A DNA stretch of 64,000 nt from an uncultured Lachnospiraceae bacterium (GCA_910589075.1 CAJUSK010000034.1:124001-188000), one strand, 5' to 3'. Positions 42,681-52,196 are shown, counted from the stretch's first letter. Numbers and translations are program-made. Notes: generated by a model not told the origin, from the sequence alone.

Positions 42681-44771
42681 ATGAATGTTTACACAACTGA
42701 CAAAATTCGCAACGTAGTATTATTGGGCCACGGCGGTGCGGGAAAGACCTCGCTGGCAGAAGCGATGGCGTATCTGGCAGGCCTGACTTCCAGAATGGGC
42801 AAAGTGACAGATGGCAATACCGTCAGCGATTTTGGAAAAGAAGAACAGAAGCGGAAATTTTCCATCAGCACTTCTGTGATTCCGTTGGAGTGGGAAGGCG
42901 TCAAGATTAACATTTTGGACACACCTGGTTATTTCGATTTTGTAGGCGAGGTAGAGGAAGCAGTCAGCGCTGCGGATGCGGCAGTTATCGTCGTATCCGG
43001 CAAGGCAGGCATGGAAGTGGGAACGGAGAAAGCATGGGAGCTGTGTGAAAAATACAAACTGCCCCGTATGATTTTCGTAACCGATATGGATGTAGACAAT
43101 GCGTCCTACCGGCAGGTCGTGGAAGATATGACAGATAAATACGGCAAGAAGATGGCACCATTCCATCTCCCGATTCGTGAGAATGAGAAATTTGTGGGCT
43201 ACATCAATGTGATCAGCGAGACCGGCCACAGATGGAAGGATAAGGAAGTGGTGGACTGTGAGATTCCGGAGTACAGCAGACCCAATCTTCAGGTATGCCG
43301 TGATACGCTCATCGAGTCTGTGGCAGAGACCAGCGAAGAATTTATGGACCGCTATTTTGCAGGGGAGACTTTTTCCGAAGCGGAAATCCGTGCGGCAGTC
43401 CGTCTCAATGTTATGGATGGCACCATTGTTCCCATGTCCATGGGTTCCAACATACTCTGCCAGGGTGTTTACACGCTGCTGGATGATATAGTAAAATATT
43501 TCCCCAGCCCGGAGAACCGGGTAATGGCGGGCGTGAATATGAAGAGCAATGAAGTGTTCCAGGCCGATTTTGATTTCTCCAAAGCCAAATCAGCCTATAT
43601 ATTCAAGACCATCGTGGATCCTTTTATCGGAAAATATTCCCTGGTAAAGATCTGTTCCGGCGTGTTTAAATCGGACGATGTGATTTACAATCAGGATAAG
43701 GATATGGAAGAAAAAGTGGGCAAACTGTATGTTTTACAGGGAAATAAGCCCCTTGAGGTACCGGAACTGCATGCAGGGGATATGGGCGCCATTGCCAAAC
43801 TGACCGCGGCCAGGACCGGGGATACCCTGTCCACCAAAGCAACACCCATCCGCTATGGTAAAACAGAGATTTCCACACCCTATACGTACATGCGCTATCA
43901 TGCCAAAAACAAGGGCGACATTGATAAGATTTCCCAGTCTCTGCAGAAAATGATGCATGAAGACCTGACACTCAGGGCAGTCAATGACAGCGAAAACAGA
44001 CAGACACTGCTCTACGGTATGGGCGATCAGCACCTGGATATTGTGGCAAGCAGGCTTTTGAACGAATACAGGGTGGAAATTGAACTTTCCAAGCCTAAGG
44101 TTGCATTCCGGGAGACAATCAGAAAGAAATCCGATGTGGAATATAAATATAAGAAACAGTCCGGCGGACACGGACAGTATGGCCATGTAAAAATGCGTTT
44201 TGAAAGTTCCGGCAATCTGGAAGAGAGCTTTGAATTTTCACAGGAAGTTGTGGGCGGCGCCGTACCCAAGAACTATTTCCCGGCAGTGGAGAAGGGATTG
44301 CAGGAGTCAGTGATCAGAGGACCGTTGGCGGCCTATCCGGTTGTGGGTGTGAAAGCTGTTTTGTATGACGGTTCTTATCATCCGGTGGATTCTTCCGAAA
44401 TGGCATTTAAGATGGCGACGATCCAGGCGTTTAAGAAGGGATTTATGGAAGCGCAGCCTATTCTGCTGGAGCCCATTGCTTCTCTCAAGGTAACGGTTCC
44501 GGATCAGTATACCGGCGATATTATGGGGGATCTGAACAAGCGCAGAGGCCGCGTATTGGGCATGAATCCTATGGCAGGCGGCAAGCAGGTGATTGAAGCG
44601 GATATTCCCATGACAGGGCTGTTTGGATACTGTACAGACCTGCGTTCCATGACAGGCGGACGAGGCGTATATTCCTATGAGTTTGCGCGGTATGAGCAGG
44701 CGCCTTCGGATGTACAGGAAAAAGAAGTGGCAGAGCGGGCAGCCAAAGTAGCGGAGAATTCCGATTTATAA
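42681..44771 (+). CDS. Elongation factor G-like GTPase
   Basis: A 696-residue five-domain EF-G relative. G1 is GHGGAGKTS, G3 is DTPGYFDFVGEVEEA, domain IV holds GGHGQYGHVKMRF, and the C-terminal domain ends near YSYEFARYEQAP. It belongs to the EF-G-like subgroup rather than canonical FusA: P-loop GHGGAGKT instead of GHIDAGKT, and the guanine-specificity NKxD reads TDMD. Canonical fusA usually sits with rpsL/rpsG, absent here. It may be a ribosome-associated factor other than the main translocase. ATG 42681 follows TTGGAGGG. Confidence 0.88.
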   Translation: MNVYTTDKIRNVVLLGHGGAGKTSLAEAMAYLAGLTSRMGKVTDGNTVSDFGKEEQKRKFSISTSVIPLEWEGVKINILDTPGYFDFVGEVEEAVSAADAAVIVVSGKAGMEVGTEKAWELCEKYKLPRMIFVTDMDVDNASYRQVVEDMTDKYGKKMAPFHLPIRENEKFVGYINVISETGHRWKDKEVVDCEIPEYSRPNLQVCRDTLIESVAETSEEFMDRYFAGETFSEAEIRAAVRLNVMDGTIVPMSMGSNILCQGVYTLLDDIVKYFPSPENRVMAGVNMKSNEVFQADFDFSKAKSAYIFKTIVDPFIGKYSLVKICSGVFKSDDVIYNQDKDMEEKVGKLYVLQGNKPLEVPELHAGDMGAIAKLTAARTGDTLSTKATPIRYGKTEISTPYTYMRYHAKNKGDIDKISQSLQKMMHEDLTLRAVNDSENRQTLLYGMGDQHLDIVASRLLNEYRVEIELSKPKVAFRETIRKKSDVEYKYKKQSGGHGQYGHVKMRFESSGNLEESFEFSQEVVGGAVPKNYFPAVEKGLQESVIRGPLAAYPVVGVKAVLYDGSYHPVDSSEMAFKMATIQAFKKGFMEAQPILLEPIASLKVTVPDQYTGDIMGDLNKRRGRVLGMNPMAGGKQVIEADIPMTGLFGYCTDLRSMTGGRGVYSYEFARYEQAPSDVQEKEVAERAAKVAENSDL

Positions 44772-44821
44772 AAGAGATACAATCATTGTCAGAGGACGGT
44801 CATTGTACCATATGCATATTG

Positions 44822-44870
44822 AACCTGTGGAAATGGGGATCAAGAGAGGTTCCTTTTCCACAGGTTTTGT
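44822..44870 (+). terminator. Intrinsic terminator after the EF-G-like gene
   Basis: AACCTGTGGAAA pairs with TTTCCACAGGTT, followed by TTGTTTG. Degenerate repeat A units follow. Confidence 0.8.
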
Positions 44871-44946
44871 TTGTAATGATGGAATGTTCTGAAAGAATGC
44901 TTTCTCCTGTTGATGACCATAGTAAACCCGTACAGAAAGTTTTCCA
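44871..44946. repeat. Dispersed hairpin repeat A, two degenerate units
   Basis: TAATGATGGAATG, core TTCTGAAAGAATG, CTTTCTCCTG; then GATGACCATAGTAAACCC with GTACAGAAAG. Weak but in the same position (right after a terminator) as better copies. Confidence 0.5.
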
Positions 44947-45062
44947 AATGCTTTGCCATTTTGTTTAATAATAATTTAAGAGACGAAAACGGGAATATGT
45001 AGTATAATTTTCCACATACTATTGTAAACCAAAAAGAAATGGCATTTAAAGGGTGACAACAT

Positions 45063-46715
45063 ATGAAAAAGATAACAAAAAACCTGTTGTTTATTGTATT
45101 GGGTATTCTGATTGCGGGGATTCTCTATTATATTTATCTGCCTGCGGTCAATATCCATTCGGCAAATTTCTGGTTTTTCCTGATGGGACTGTTGATTGTC
45201 TGCATGCTGATCTATGGATTTAAAAAAGCGGGCAGGCAGTTTCTGCTTACGGAAGGCAGGCAGCTTAGGCTGAATCTGGATTTTCAGGAGATGAAGGGCC
45301 TGAAATATATGGGTATTCTGCTGATTGCCGTGTTTCTGGTATATCTTGTGGGCAGTATCCTGTCTTCCACGATTGTAAATGCAGGAAAATATCAACAGCT
45401 TCTCACCATTGAAGAACGCAATTTCGCAGCCGATATCAAAGAGGCGGATTATAATACGATTCCCCTTCTGGACAAAGGCTCTGCAGCGTTGCTGGGCAAT
45501 CGGAAGATGGGCAGCCTGGTGGACATGGTGTCCCAGTTTGAAGTCAGCAATGACTATACACAGATTAATTACCAGGGGAAACCGGTCCGTGTAACGCCCC
45601 TTTCCTATGCCAGCCCGATTAAATGGCTGACCAATCAGAAAAAGGGGATTCCTGCCTATATTTTGATCGATATGGCCACACAGGATACGGAGTGTGTGAA
45701 GCTGCCGGAAGGGATCAAATATTCCAAGTCTGAGTATTTTAACAGAAACCTTTATCGGCATCTGCGGTTCCGCTATCCGACCTATATTTTTGATGACCAG
45801 CTTTTCTTTGAAATTGATGAAGAAGGTACGCCCTACTGGGTATGTCCGGTAAAGAAATTTAACATCGGGCTTTTCGGCGGACAGACAGTGGGGAACGTGG
45901 TGCTCTGCAATGCCGTAACCGGAGAGTGCGTTGACTACCAGGTGGAGGATGTGCCCCAGTGGGTTGACAAGGTATATTCTGCGGAATTATTGACCCGGCT
46001 GTATGATTATTCCGGTATTCTCAGGCATGGTTTTCTAAACAGTGTGTTGGGACAGCGGGATTGCCTGCAGTCCACCAATGGTTATAACTATATCGCGTTG
46101 GATGACGATGTATGGGTGTATTCCGGTGTGACCAGTGTGAGCGGCGATCAGTCCAATGTGGGCTTTGTGCTGATGAATCAGCGTACGATGGAGACGCGGT
46201 TTTATAAAGTGGAAGGCGCCATTGAGGATTCGGCCATGTCCTCTGCGGAAGGGCAGGTACAGAACCTGGGCTATGTGGCGACATTCCCGCTGCTTTTGAA
46301 TATAGCCGATGAACCTACGTATTTTATGGCGCTCAAGGATGCGTCTGGCCTGGTTAAGAAATATGCCATGGTGAATGTACAGAAATACCAGTGGGTGGCC
46401 ATCGGGGATACAATACAGGAATGTGAAAAGAGCTACAGCGAGCTGCTTAACACCAATGGGATTATAAGCCGTAACGCGGATCAGATAAAGACGGTTTCGG
46501 GTACGGTGGAAGCAATCGCTCCCATTGTGCTGGAAGGGACGACCCATTATTATATCTGCCTGGAAGGGGTGGAGGATCTGTTTGATGTGGATATGTCCAA
46601 TGAAGACCTGATTGAAGTGATCCGTTATCAGCCGGGAGAGAGGATCACATTGGGGTATACGGAAGGATATGGCCTTCACAGTGTCAAAGAAATCGGTGGG
46701 TCAAAGCGGGGCTGA
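45063..46715 (+). CDS. Large membrane-anchored protein of unknown function
   Basis: A 550-residue protein not recognised with confidence. Three hydrophobic segments lie at about residues 6-26, 35-53 and 80-103, after which about 440 residues form a soluble domain. Notable segments are YASPIKWLTNQKKGIPAYILIDM, split by a turn, VCPVKKFNIGLFGGQTVGNVVL and VWVYSGVTSVSGDQSNVGFVL. The C-terminal 60 residues (TVSGTVEAIAPIVLEG) resemble an OB-like fold. Similar proteins in Lachnospiraceae are usually hypothetical. The final segment overlaps no neighbour. Confidence 0.6.
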   Translation: MKKITKNLLFIVLGILIAGILYYIYLPAVNIHSANFWFFLMGLLIVCMLIYGFKKAGRQFLLTEGRQLRLNLDFQEMKGLKYMGILLIAVFLVYLVGSILSSTIVNAGKYQQLLTIEERNFAADIKEADYNTIPLLDKGSAALLGNRKMGSLVDMVSQFEVSNDYTQINYQGKPVRVTPLSYASPIKWLTNQKKGIPAYILIDMATQDTECVKLPEGIKYSKSEYFNRNLYRHLRFRYPTYIFDDQLFFEIDEEGTPYWVCPVKKFNIGLFGGQTVGNVVLCNAVTGECVDYQVEDVPQWVDKVYSAELLTRLYDYSGILRHGFLNSVLGQRDCLQSTNGYNYIALDDDVWVYSGVTSVSGDQSNVGFVLMNQRTMETRFYKVEGAIEDSAMSSAEGQVQNLGYVATFPLLLNIADEPTYFMALKDASGLVKKYAMVNVQKYQWVAIGDTIQECEKSYSELLNTNGIISRNADQIKTVSGTVEAIAPIVLEGTTHYYICLEGVEDLFDVDMSNEDLIEVIRYQPGERITLGYTEGYGLHSVKEIGGSKRG

Positions 46716-46833
46716 TTTGCGAACAGACAGACGGCAGTCAGCGTCTGCCCGTCAGGGATTGATTCGAAAGAAAACAGCAGTCCCGTCGGTTGTTTCCTGG
46801 CAGTATTTACCTGCGGGGAAACCGCCGTTTTGG

Positions 46834-46862
46834 TTGACAAATACAGACAAAATACGTAAACT
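46834..46862 (+). promoter_or_regulatory. Sigma-A-type promoter for the exported protein at 46896
   Basis: TTGACA at 46834-46839, 17-bp spacer, TAAACT at 46857-46862. Confidence 0.65.
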
Positions 46863-46895
46863 GAAAGTATGAAATATCTGGAAAGGAGAGATTGC

Positions 46896-47930
46896 ATGCG
46901 TAGAATGGGGAGAAGGATTCTTTCGGCGGCACTGGCGTTTGCCCTCTGCCTGACATGGGCTATGCCAATGAAAACGGAGGCGAAAGTTCCGGAGGTGCGG
47001 CATACGCCGGACTGGACAAAGACATCTGCAGTATGGCAGGTCAGCGACGGAGTAACGGCCTATATCAAAGATGGCGTATTATATTTTGAAGGAAACGGGG
47101 TTATTCCGGATTATACCAATGACAATCTGGCTGACCGTCCCTGGCATACATCCATTTTTGGAACGGTTGTTGTGGGAGCCGGCATTACGGACATTGGTAC
47201 GAGAGCATTTGCAGAATTTAAAAATTTAAGATATTTTTTCATACCCAGCACGACCTTTGTTTCCAATAGTACGGTATTCCATAAGATTGACAGCAAACCG
47301 GTGATCCGTATTCAGGGAAGTGAAGAGACGACGCGGATGATCGGGGAGAAGATTCCCTATACCAGCCTTGACAGCTGGGCGGCGGTTGCACAGAGTACTT
47401 CCTATAATACTGTCTATATTGTGGATAACGGTACGGTCAAGACATATTTCCGTCAGAAGACTTATCCCAATATTGAACGGGTATTCAGCGCAGACAATCC
47501 GGATATTGACCAGCCCACCAGATTGACGGAAAGCGACGGAGAGAAATTGCCGCCCTATCAGTCACCGCTGCGTTTTGCACCGGGTTACGAAGTGCCGGGG
47601 CAGGCTGTTACCACCAAAATGATTCAGCCGGGTGTGGAGTATTTGAATGTGATTGCATACTATCTGAATCATGTATATCCCGGCTACTCGTATGGGAACA
47701 GCTATTCCAATATGGTAACTACAGGCGATAAGATATATGAAGAATTCAGCGAACCCAGGAAATATCAGCTACAGATTCCGGCCAGATTACAGAGTCCGGG
47801 CAGAGAGTTCAAAGTAATCCAGCTCGTGGACGGACAGCCTGCGGTGCTGGAAGATATGGATGATTCCGATACCACCATCACTTTTATGTCGGCCAGAGGG
47901 ACATTCAGTTACAGTATTATATACAAATAA
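46896..47930 (+). CDS. Exported protein with a short BspA-like leucine-rich segment
   Basis: A 344-residue secreted protein: signal peptide at about 1-30 (ALAFALCLTWAMPMKTEA). An N-terminal region follows with one LRR5/BspA-like unit (VVVGAGITDIGTRAFAEFKN, then LRYFFIPST). The rest is beta-rich and unrecognised. No sorting motif or membrane anchor is visible at the C-terminus (SYSIIYK). ATG 46896 follows GGAAAGGAGAG; ATG 46869 would place that site inside the gene. It may be an adhesin or cell-surface factor (inference). Confidence 0.65.
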   Translation: MRRMGRRILSAALAFALCLTWAMPMKTEAKVPEVRHTPDWTKTSAVWQVSDGVTAYIKDGVLYFEGNGVIPDYTNDNLADRPWHTSIFGTVVVGAGITDIGTRAFAEFKNLRYFFIPSTTFVSNSTVFHKIDSKPVIRIQGSEETTRMIGEKIPYTSLDSWAAVAQSTSYNTVYIVDNGTVKTYFRQKTYPNIERVFSADNPDIDQPTRLTESDGEKLPPYQSPLRFAPGYEVPGQAVTTKMIQPGVEYLNVIAYYLNHVYPGYSYGNSYSNMVTTGDKIYEEFSEPRKYQLQIPARLQSPGREFKVIQLVDGQPAVLEDMDDSDTTITFMSARGTFSYSIIYK

Positions 47931-47962
47931 CCGAAAACGGACCAGGACACAGGAGCATGTGA

Positions 47963-48004
47963 AAAGGCGCAGGGGATATTTCTGTACCCCCGGCGCCTTT
48001 TTGT
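47963..48004 (+). terminator. Intrinsic terminator before leuS
   Basis: AAAGGCGC pairs with GCGCCTTT, with partial inner pairing GGGG/CCCC, then TTTTTG. Confidence 0.8.
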
Positions 48005-48026
48005 ATACCTTATACTGCACATTTAC

Positions 48027-48055
48027 TTGACAATCCTTTTCCGGAAAACTAAAAT
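48027..48055 (+). promoter_or_regulatory. Sigma-A-type promoter for leuS
   Basis: Consensus TTGACA at 48027-48032, 17-bp spacer, TAAAAT at 48050-48055. The leader to the ATG is only about 18 bp, so there is no room for a T-box. Confidence 0.8.
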
Positions 48056-48079
48056 GGTATAAGCTAGGAGGAATGAAAA

Positions 48080-50494
48080 ATGGCAATACCTTACAATCAC
48101 AGAGAGATAGAAGAAAAATGGAGAAAGGAATGGGAAGCCCATCCTGTTAATGTAAATGATGGCAAAAAGCCGAAATATTACTGCCTGGATATGTTTCCCT
48201 ATCCTTCGGGAAAAGGGCTTCATGTGGGGCATTGGAGAGGATATGTAATCTCGGATGTGTGGAGTCGTTATAAAATGCTGAACGGAGGTCATTATATTAT
48301 CCATCCTATGGGATGGGATGCATTTGGGCTGCCGGCAGAAAATTTTGCAATTAAAATGGGCGTGCATCCGGCCAAATCCACAGCGGAAAATGTGGCGAAT
48401 ATCAAATCACAGATGAATCAGATCGCTGCTCTGTACGACTGGGATATGGAAGTAAATACCACGGATCCGGATTTTTATAAATGGACCCAGTGGATTTTTG
48501 TGAAAATGTTTAAAGAAGGTCTTGCCTATGAAAAGGAGATGCCCATCAACTGGTGTCCCTCCTGTAAGACCGGCCTTGCCAATGAAGAAGTGGTGAACGG
48601 CAAATGTGAACGCTGTAATGCGGATGTGACAAAAAAGAATCTCAAGCAGTGGATGCTGAGAATTACAAAATATGCCGACAGGCTGCTGGCCGATCTGGAT
48701 AAACTGGAATGGCCGGAAAAGGTTAAAAAGATGCAGGCTGACTGGATCGGCAAATCCTATGGCGCGGAAGTGGATTTCCCGGTGGAGGGCAGGGAAGAGA
48801 AGATTACGGTCTATACTACCAGGCCGGATACTCTGTATGGCGCTACGTTTATGGTTCTGGCACCGGAACATGCCATGGCCGGAAGCCTTGCCGTGCCGGA
48901 GACAAAAGAAGCGGTTGAGCGATATATTTATGAGGCTTCTCTCAAGTCCAATGTGGACAGATTGCAGGATAAGGAGAAAACAGGCGTATTTACCGGCAGT
49001 TATGCCATCAACCCCTTAAACGGCGCCAAAACGCCCATCTGGTTGTCGGATTACGTATTAGCCGATTATGGTACGGGGGCGATTATGTGTGTGCCTGCCC
49101 ATGACGACAGAGATTTTGAGTTTGCGAAGAAATTCGGCATTCCCATTCTGCAGGTCATTGCCAAAGATGGAAAAGAGATTGAAAACATGACGGAGGCTTA
49201 TACGGAAGCCAGCGGCATTATGATCAATTCCGGCGAATGGAACGGCATGGAAAGTGCAGTCCTGAAAAAAGAGGCGCCTTTGATGATTGAAAAACGGGGG
49301 CTGGGAAGGAAAACCGTCAATTATAAACTGCGCGACTGGGTATTTTCCAGACAGCGCTACTGGGGTGAGCCCATTCCCATTGTACACTGCCCGAACTGTG
49401 GCTGTGTGCCGGTGCCGGAGGAGGAACTGCCGCTTCTGCTGCCGGAAGTGGAGTCTTATCAGCCTACAGGTACGGGAGAGTCCCCCCTGGCTGCCATTGA
49501 AGAGTGGGTGAATACCACCTGCCCCATATGCGGCGCGCCGTCCAGACGTGAAACCAATACCATGCCTCAGTGGGCAGGTTCTTCCTGGTACTTCCTGCGC
49601 TATGTGGACAGCAAAAATAATCAGGAACTGGTCAGCAGAGAAAAAGCAGATAAATATTTACCGGTGGATATGTACATCGGAGGTGTGGAGCATGCTGTGC
49701 TGCATCTTCTGTATTCCAGATTCTATACAAAGTTCCTGCATGATATTGGTGTCATTGATTTCGACGAACCTTTTGCCAGACTGTTTAATCAGGGGATGAT
49801 TACAGGTAAGAACGGGGTCAAGATGGCAAAATCCAAAGGCAATGTAGTATCTCCCGATGATCTGGTACGGGACTATGGATGTGACTCACTTCGTATTTAT
49901 GAATTGTTTGTAGGGCCGCCGGAATTGGATTCCGAATGGGACGACAGAGGAATTGACGGCGTTTACCGTTTTCTCACAAGGCTGTGGAAACTGGTTCTGG
50001 ATCATCAGGATACACAGGTGGAAGCTACAAAAGAGATGCTTAAACTCAGGAACAGGATGATTTTCGACATCACCCAGCGCCTGGAGAATTTCAGCCTGAA
50101 TACGGTTGTTTCCGGCTTTATGGAATATAATAATAAAATGATTGAAATGGCCAGGGCAGAGGGAATTGATAAGGAGACACTCAAGACGGTGGTAATCCTG
50201 TTAGCGCCGTTTGCGCCTCATATCAGCGAAGAACTCTGGAGAGCTCTGGGCAATGAAACTTCTGTATTTCATGCGAAGTGGCCTACAGCGGATAAAGAAG
50301 CTATGGCCGATACGGAAAAAGAAGTGGCCGTACAGGTGAATGGAAAAACAAGGACCGTTATTAAAATACCGGCTGACAGTACGAAAGAAGCTGCCATTGC
50401 CGCAGGCAGGGAAGCTCTGGGAGACAGACTCACCGGGAATGTGGTAAAGGAAATTTATGTGCCGGGAAGGATTATTAACATTGTCGTGAAATAG
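48080..50494 (+). CDS. leuS: Leucyl-tRNA synthetase
   Basis: Charges tRNA-Leu. 804 residues: class I signature PYPSGKGLHVGH, zinc-type cysteines (CPSCKTG and CERCNAD), an inserted editing domain (VYTTRPDTLYGATF and MCVPAHDDRDFEFA), the KMSKS loop as KMAKSKG, an anticodon-binding domain and a C-terminal tail. The start at 48080 follows AGGAGG. The leader is short with no T-box, unlike many Firmicutes synthetase genes. The ComFB-fusion gene starts 20 bp after the stop. Confidence 0.98.
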   Translation: MAIPYNHREIEEKWRKEWEAHPVNVNDGKKPKYYCLDMFPYPSGKGLHVGHWRGYVISDVWSRYKMLNGGHYIIHPMGWDAFGLPAENFAIKMGVHPAKSTAENVANIKSQMNQIAALYDWDMEVNTTDPDFYKWTQWIFVKMFKEGLAYEKEMPINWCPSCKTGLANEEVVNGKCERCNADVTKKNLKQWMLRITKYADRLLADLDKLEWPEKVKKMQADWIGKSYGAEVDFPVEGREEKITVYTTRPDTLYGATFMVLAPEHAMAGSLAVPETKEAVERYIYEASLKSNVDRLQDKEKTGVFTGSYAINPLNGAKTPIWLSDYVLADYGTGAIMCVPAHDDRDFEFAKKFGIPILQVIAKDGKEIENMTEAYTEASGIMINSGEWNGMESAVLKKEAPLMIEKRGLGRKTVNYKLRDWVFSRQRYWGEPIPIVHCPNCGCVPVPEEELPLLLPEVESYQPTGTGESPLAAIEEWVNTTCPICGAPSRRETNTMPQWAGSSWYFLRYVDSKNNQELVSREKADKYLPVDMYIGGVEHAVLHLLYSRFYTKFLHDIGVIDFDEPFARLFNQGMITGKNGVKMAKSKGNVVSPDDLVRDYGCDSLRIYELFVGPPELDSEWDDRGIDGVYRFLTRLWKLVLDHQDTQVEATKEMLKLRNRMIFDITQRLENFSLNTVVSGFMEYNNKMIEMARAEGIDKETLKTVVILLAPFAPHISEELWRALGNETSVFHAKWPTADKEAMADTEKEVAVQVNGKTRTVIKIPADSTKEAAIAAGREALGDRLTGNVVKEIYVPGRIINIVVK

Positions 50495-50514
50495 AGACAT
50501 GGGAGAGGGGAGAT

Positions 50515-51168
50515 ATGAGGAACGGCAGGGAAGTTGTCTTACTGGTGGAAGGAAATGAAGACATACGAAATGCATTGAAGGCTTTGCTGGAAAATAATCA
50601 CTATGAAATCATTGTGACCGGGGATGGGAAACAGGCTCTGGACTATCTGAAAGAAAATGCATATGATATGGATCTGGTAGTGGCCGCGCTGGACATTCCT
50701 GTGATAGGCGGCATTGAAATGCTGAAACTGATGAAGTTGTCGCAGCGTATGAAGGATATTCCGGTTGTAGTTATGCTGCCCATGAACAGGGAGAGTGAAC
50801 AGAAAGATGTCATGGACAACGGGGCAGAAGATATTCTGTTCTTTCCCTTTGACAGCAGGGTGGTACTCAACCGGGTTCACAATATACTGATGTCCGGCAG
50901 GCGTCCCACCTGTGTCAATATTATGGAGGAGCTGGCGGCAAGAGAGCTGAACCGGTGCATTGACAGTCTTGGGATCTGCAAATGCAGACAGTGCAGGAAA
51001 GATGTGATTACGTTGTCTCTCAACCGTCTGAAACCCCGCTATGTTTCTTCTGCAAAAGGAAAACTTCTGTCGGAACTGGACCAGATGTCCTATGATTATG
51101 TTCCGGAAATGCTTCGCGCTCTGACAGAGAGCGCGGAAATCGTAAAGAAAAATCCCAGGCATTCATAA
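50515..51168 (+). CDS. Degenerate receiver domain fused to a ComFB domain
   Basis: A 217-residue protein. Residues 1-125 follow the CheY-like receiver fold, but key positions are changed: the acidic pair reads Glu12-Gly13, the phospho-acceptor aligns with Ala58 (AALDIPVIGG), and the Lys of the KPF motif is Phe (LFFPF). Residues 133-215 match ComFB: NIMEELAARELNRCI, a CKCRQC cluster, then DVITLSLNRLKPRYV and EIVKKNPRH. Recent work, as I recall it, links ComFB proteins to cyclic-dinucleotide binding. It probably shares the leuS transcript and has no adjacent kinase. Confidence 0.82.
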   Translation: MRNGREVVLLVEGNEDIRNALKALLENNHYEIIVTGDGKQALDYLKENAYDMDLVVAALDIPVIGGIEMLKLMKLSQRMKDIPVVVMLPMNRESEQKDVMDNGAEDILFFPFDSRVVLNRVHNILMSGRRPTCVNIMEELAARELNRCIDSLGICKCRQCRKDVITLSLNRLKPRYVSSAKGKLLSELDQMSYDYVPEMLRALTESAEIVKKNPRHS

Positions 51169-51183
51169 ACATGGATCATAACG

Positions 51184-51213
51184 GAAAGCAGAAAAGAGGT
51201 CTTTTCTGCTTTC
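51184..51213. terminator. Bidirectional hairpin between convergent genes
   Basis: AAAGCAGAAAAG-AGGT-CTTTTCTGCTTT, a 12-bp perfect stem, separates the ComFB-fusion gene from the minus-strand pair. Confidence 0.85.
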
Positions 51214-51490
51214 ACTGTTTTTTCTGCCGCATAAATGTGGCAATTTTATCCATGCGCGCGATTTCTTCTTCCGTACTGTATTTTTTTACAACGGAAATAA
51301 TCAGATCCATTTCTTCTTTGGAAAAAGAGACTGACTGGTCCTGGCCGCGTTTTGCAATGTTCATGAGAAAAGGCAGCAGTTCTTTGGGGGAGAGTTTCTT
51401 CCCTTCAAACACCATCATTTGCAGAAAGTCAAGTTTGGCTTTATCAATCCCCATAAGCGAGGGGTCTTTCATCCATTCGGGTTCATTCAT
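51212..51490 (-). CDS. Hypothetical small helical protein, coupled pair second gene
   Basis: A 92-residue acidic/basic helical protein (MNEPEWMKDPSLMGIDKAKL at the start, MDKIATFMRQKKQ at the end) with no known motif. LSPKELLPFLMNIAKRGQ and FSKEEMDLIISVVKKY look like paired helices. Its ATG overlaps the stop of the upstream gene by 8 bp (ATGAATGA), so the two are translated together and probably bind each other. In many Lachnospiraceae similar pairs are only described as hypothetical. Confidence 0.65.
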   Translation of the reverse strand: MNEPEWMKDPSLMGIDKAKLDFLQMMVFEGKKLSPKELLPFLMNIAKRGQDQSVSFSKEEMDLIISVVKKYSTEEEIARMDKIATFMRQKKQ

Positions 51491-51983
51491 GACCCATTCC
51501 TCCTTTTAACAATTCCATGATTGCCTGCTGTTCAGGACCCAGCATGGACAGCAGTGTGTCAATATCCGGCATCTGCATACCGCTTCCCTCCGAGGAGCTG
51601 CCATCTCCGTCGGCTTTCGCCATGCCTCCCATAGCCTGCATCATTTCCATCATCTCCATCATTTCCTGATACGTTTCCAGTGAAGACATGATCTGTTCAA
51701 ACTGGTGCAGCATTTTTTGCTGAGATTCGGTGCAATAGGGCAGAAGCGCGGGGAGAACAGACCGAATGTCCTGTTTCTGTTGCTGCGCACCGCCTAAGAG
51801 AGCGCCGCCATGGGTTTCGAAATAGGAAATGGTATATTGCAGTTCCTGATATTTGATATAAATGGCAAGATATTTCTGCACGGGACGGTCAAAACATGGC
51901 AGGAGCGTTTTCATGATCTGTATCTGATTTGTGGTGAACAGCATATCAAATGCCGCTACATTGTCCTGCTCTTTTTCGTCCAT
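51483..51983 (-). CDS. Hypothetical Met-rich helical protein, coupled pair first gene
   Basis: A 166-residue protein. The N-terminal half is helical (FTTNQIQIMKTLLPCFDRPV), and the middle has a Met/Glu-rich heptad-like stretch (EMMEMMEMMQAMGGMA). The C-terminal part DIDTLLSMLGPEQQAIMELL is acidic and hydrophobic. No enzyme motif or export signal is seen. It has a GGAGAG site and is co-translated with the 92-residue gene. The repetitive Met codons resemble low-complexity scaffolds, but the function is unknown. Confidence 0.65.
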   Translation of the reverse strand: MDEKEQDNVAAFDMLFTTNQIQIMKTLLPCFDRPVQKYLAIYIKYQELQYTISYFETHGGALLGGAQQQKQDIRSVLPALLPYCTESQQKMLHQFEQIMSSLETYQEMMEMMEMMQAMGGMAKADGDGSSSEGSGMQMPDIDTLLSMLGPEQQAIMELLKGGMGHE

Positions 51984-52168
51984 AGGAATAATCTCTCCAT
52001 CATTAATTTTCAGGGAAATGCTGGTGAGGGCATTTCCCGCGCCGGATTTGCGCCGCAGAGTGACATATTCCCCTGCAAATCCGTATGCATCCGCCGGAGG
52101 TTTTCAGGAAGCGATGACAGGTCAGCGCTTTCTAAGACTTATGCCGCCAGAGCGGAAGATATGCGGAA

Positions 52169-52194
52169 AAAGGGGCAGCGCCTGCCGCCCCTTT
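52169..52194 (-). terminator. Intrinsic terminator, minus strand
   Basis: AAAGGGGC / GCCCCTTT stem; read on the minus strand it is followed by TTTTTCC. It lies downstream of the high-cysteine gene. Confidence 0.6.
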
Positions 52195-52196
52195 CC

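Noticed and set aside
48004..48079. T-box riboswitch before leuS
   Set aside because: The promoter leaves only about 18 bp of leader before the start codon.
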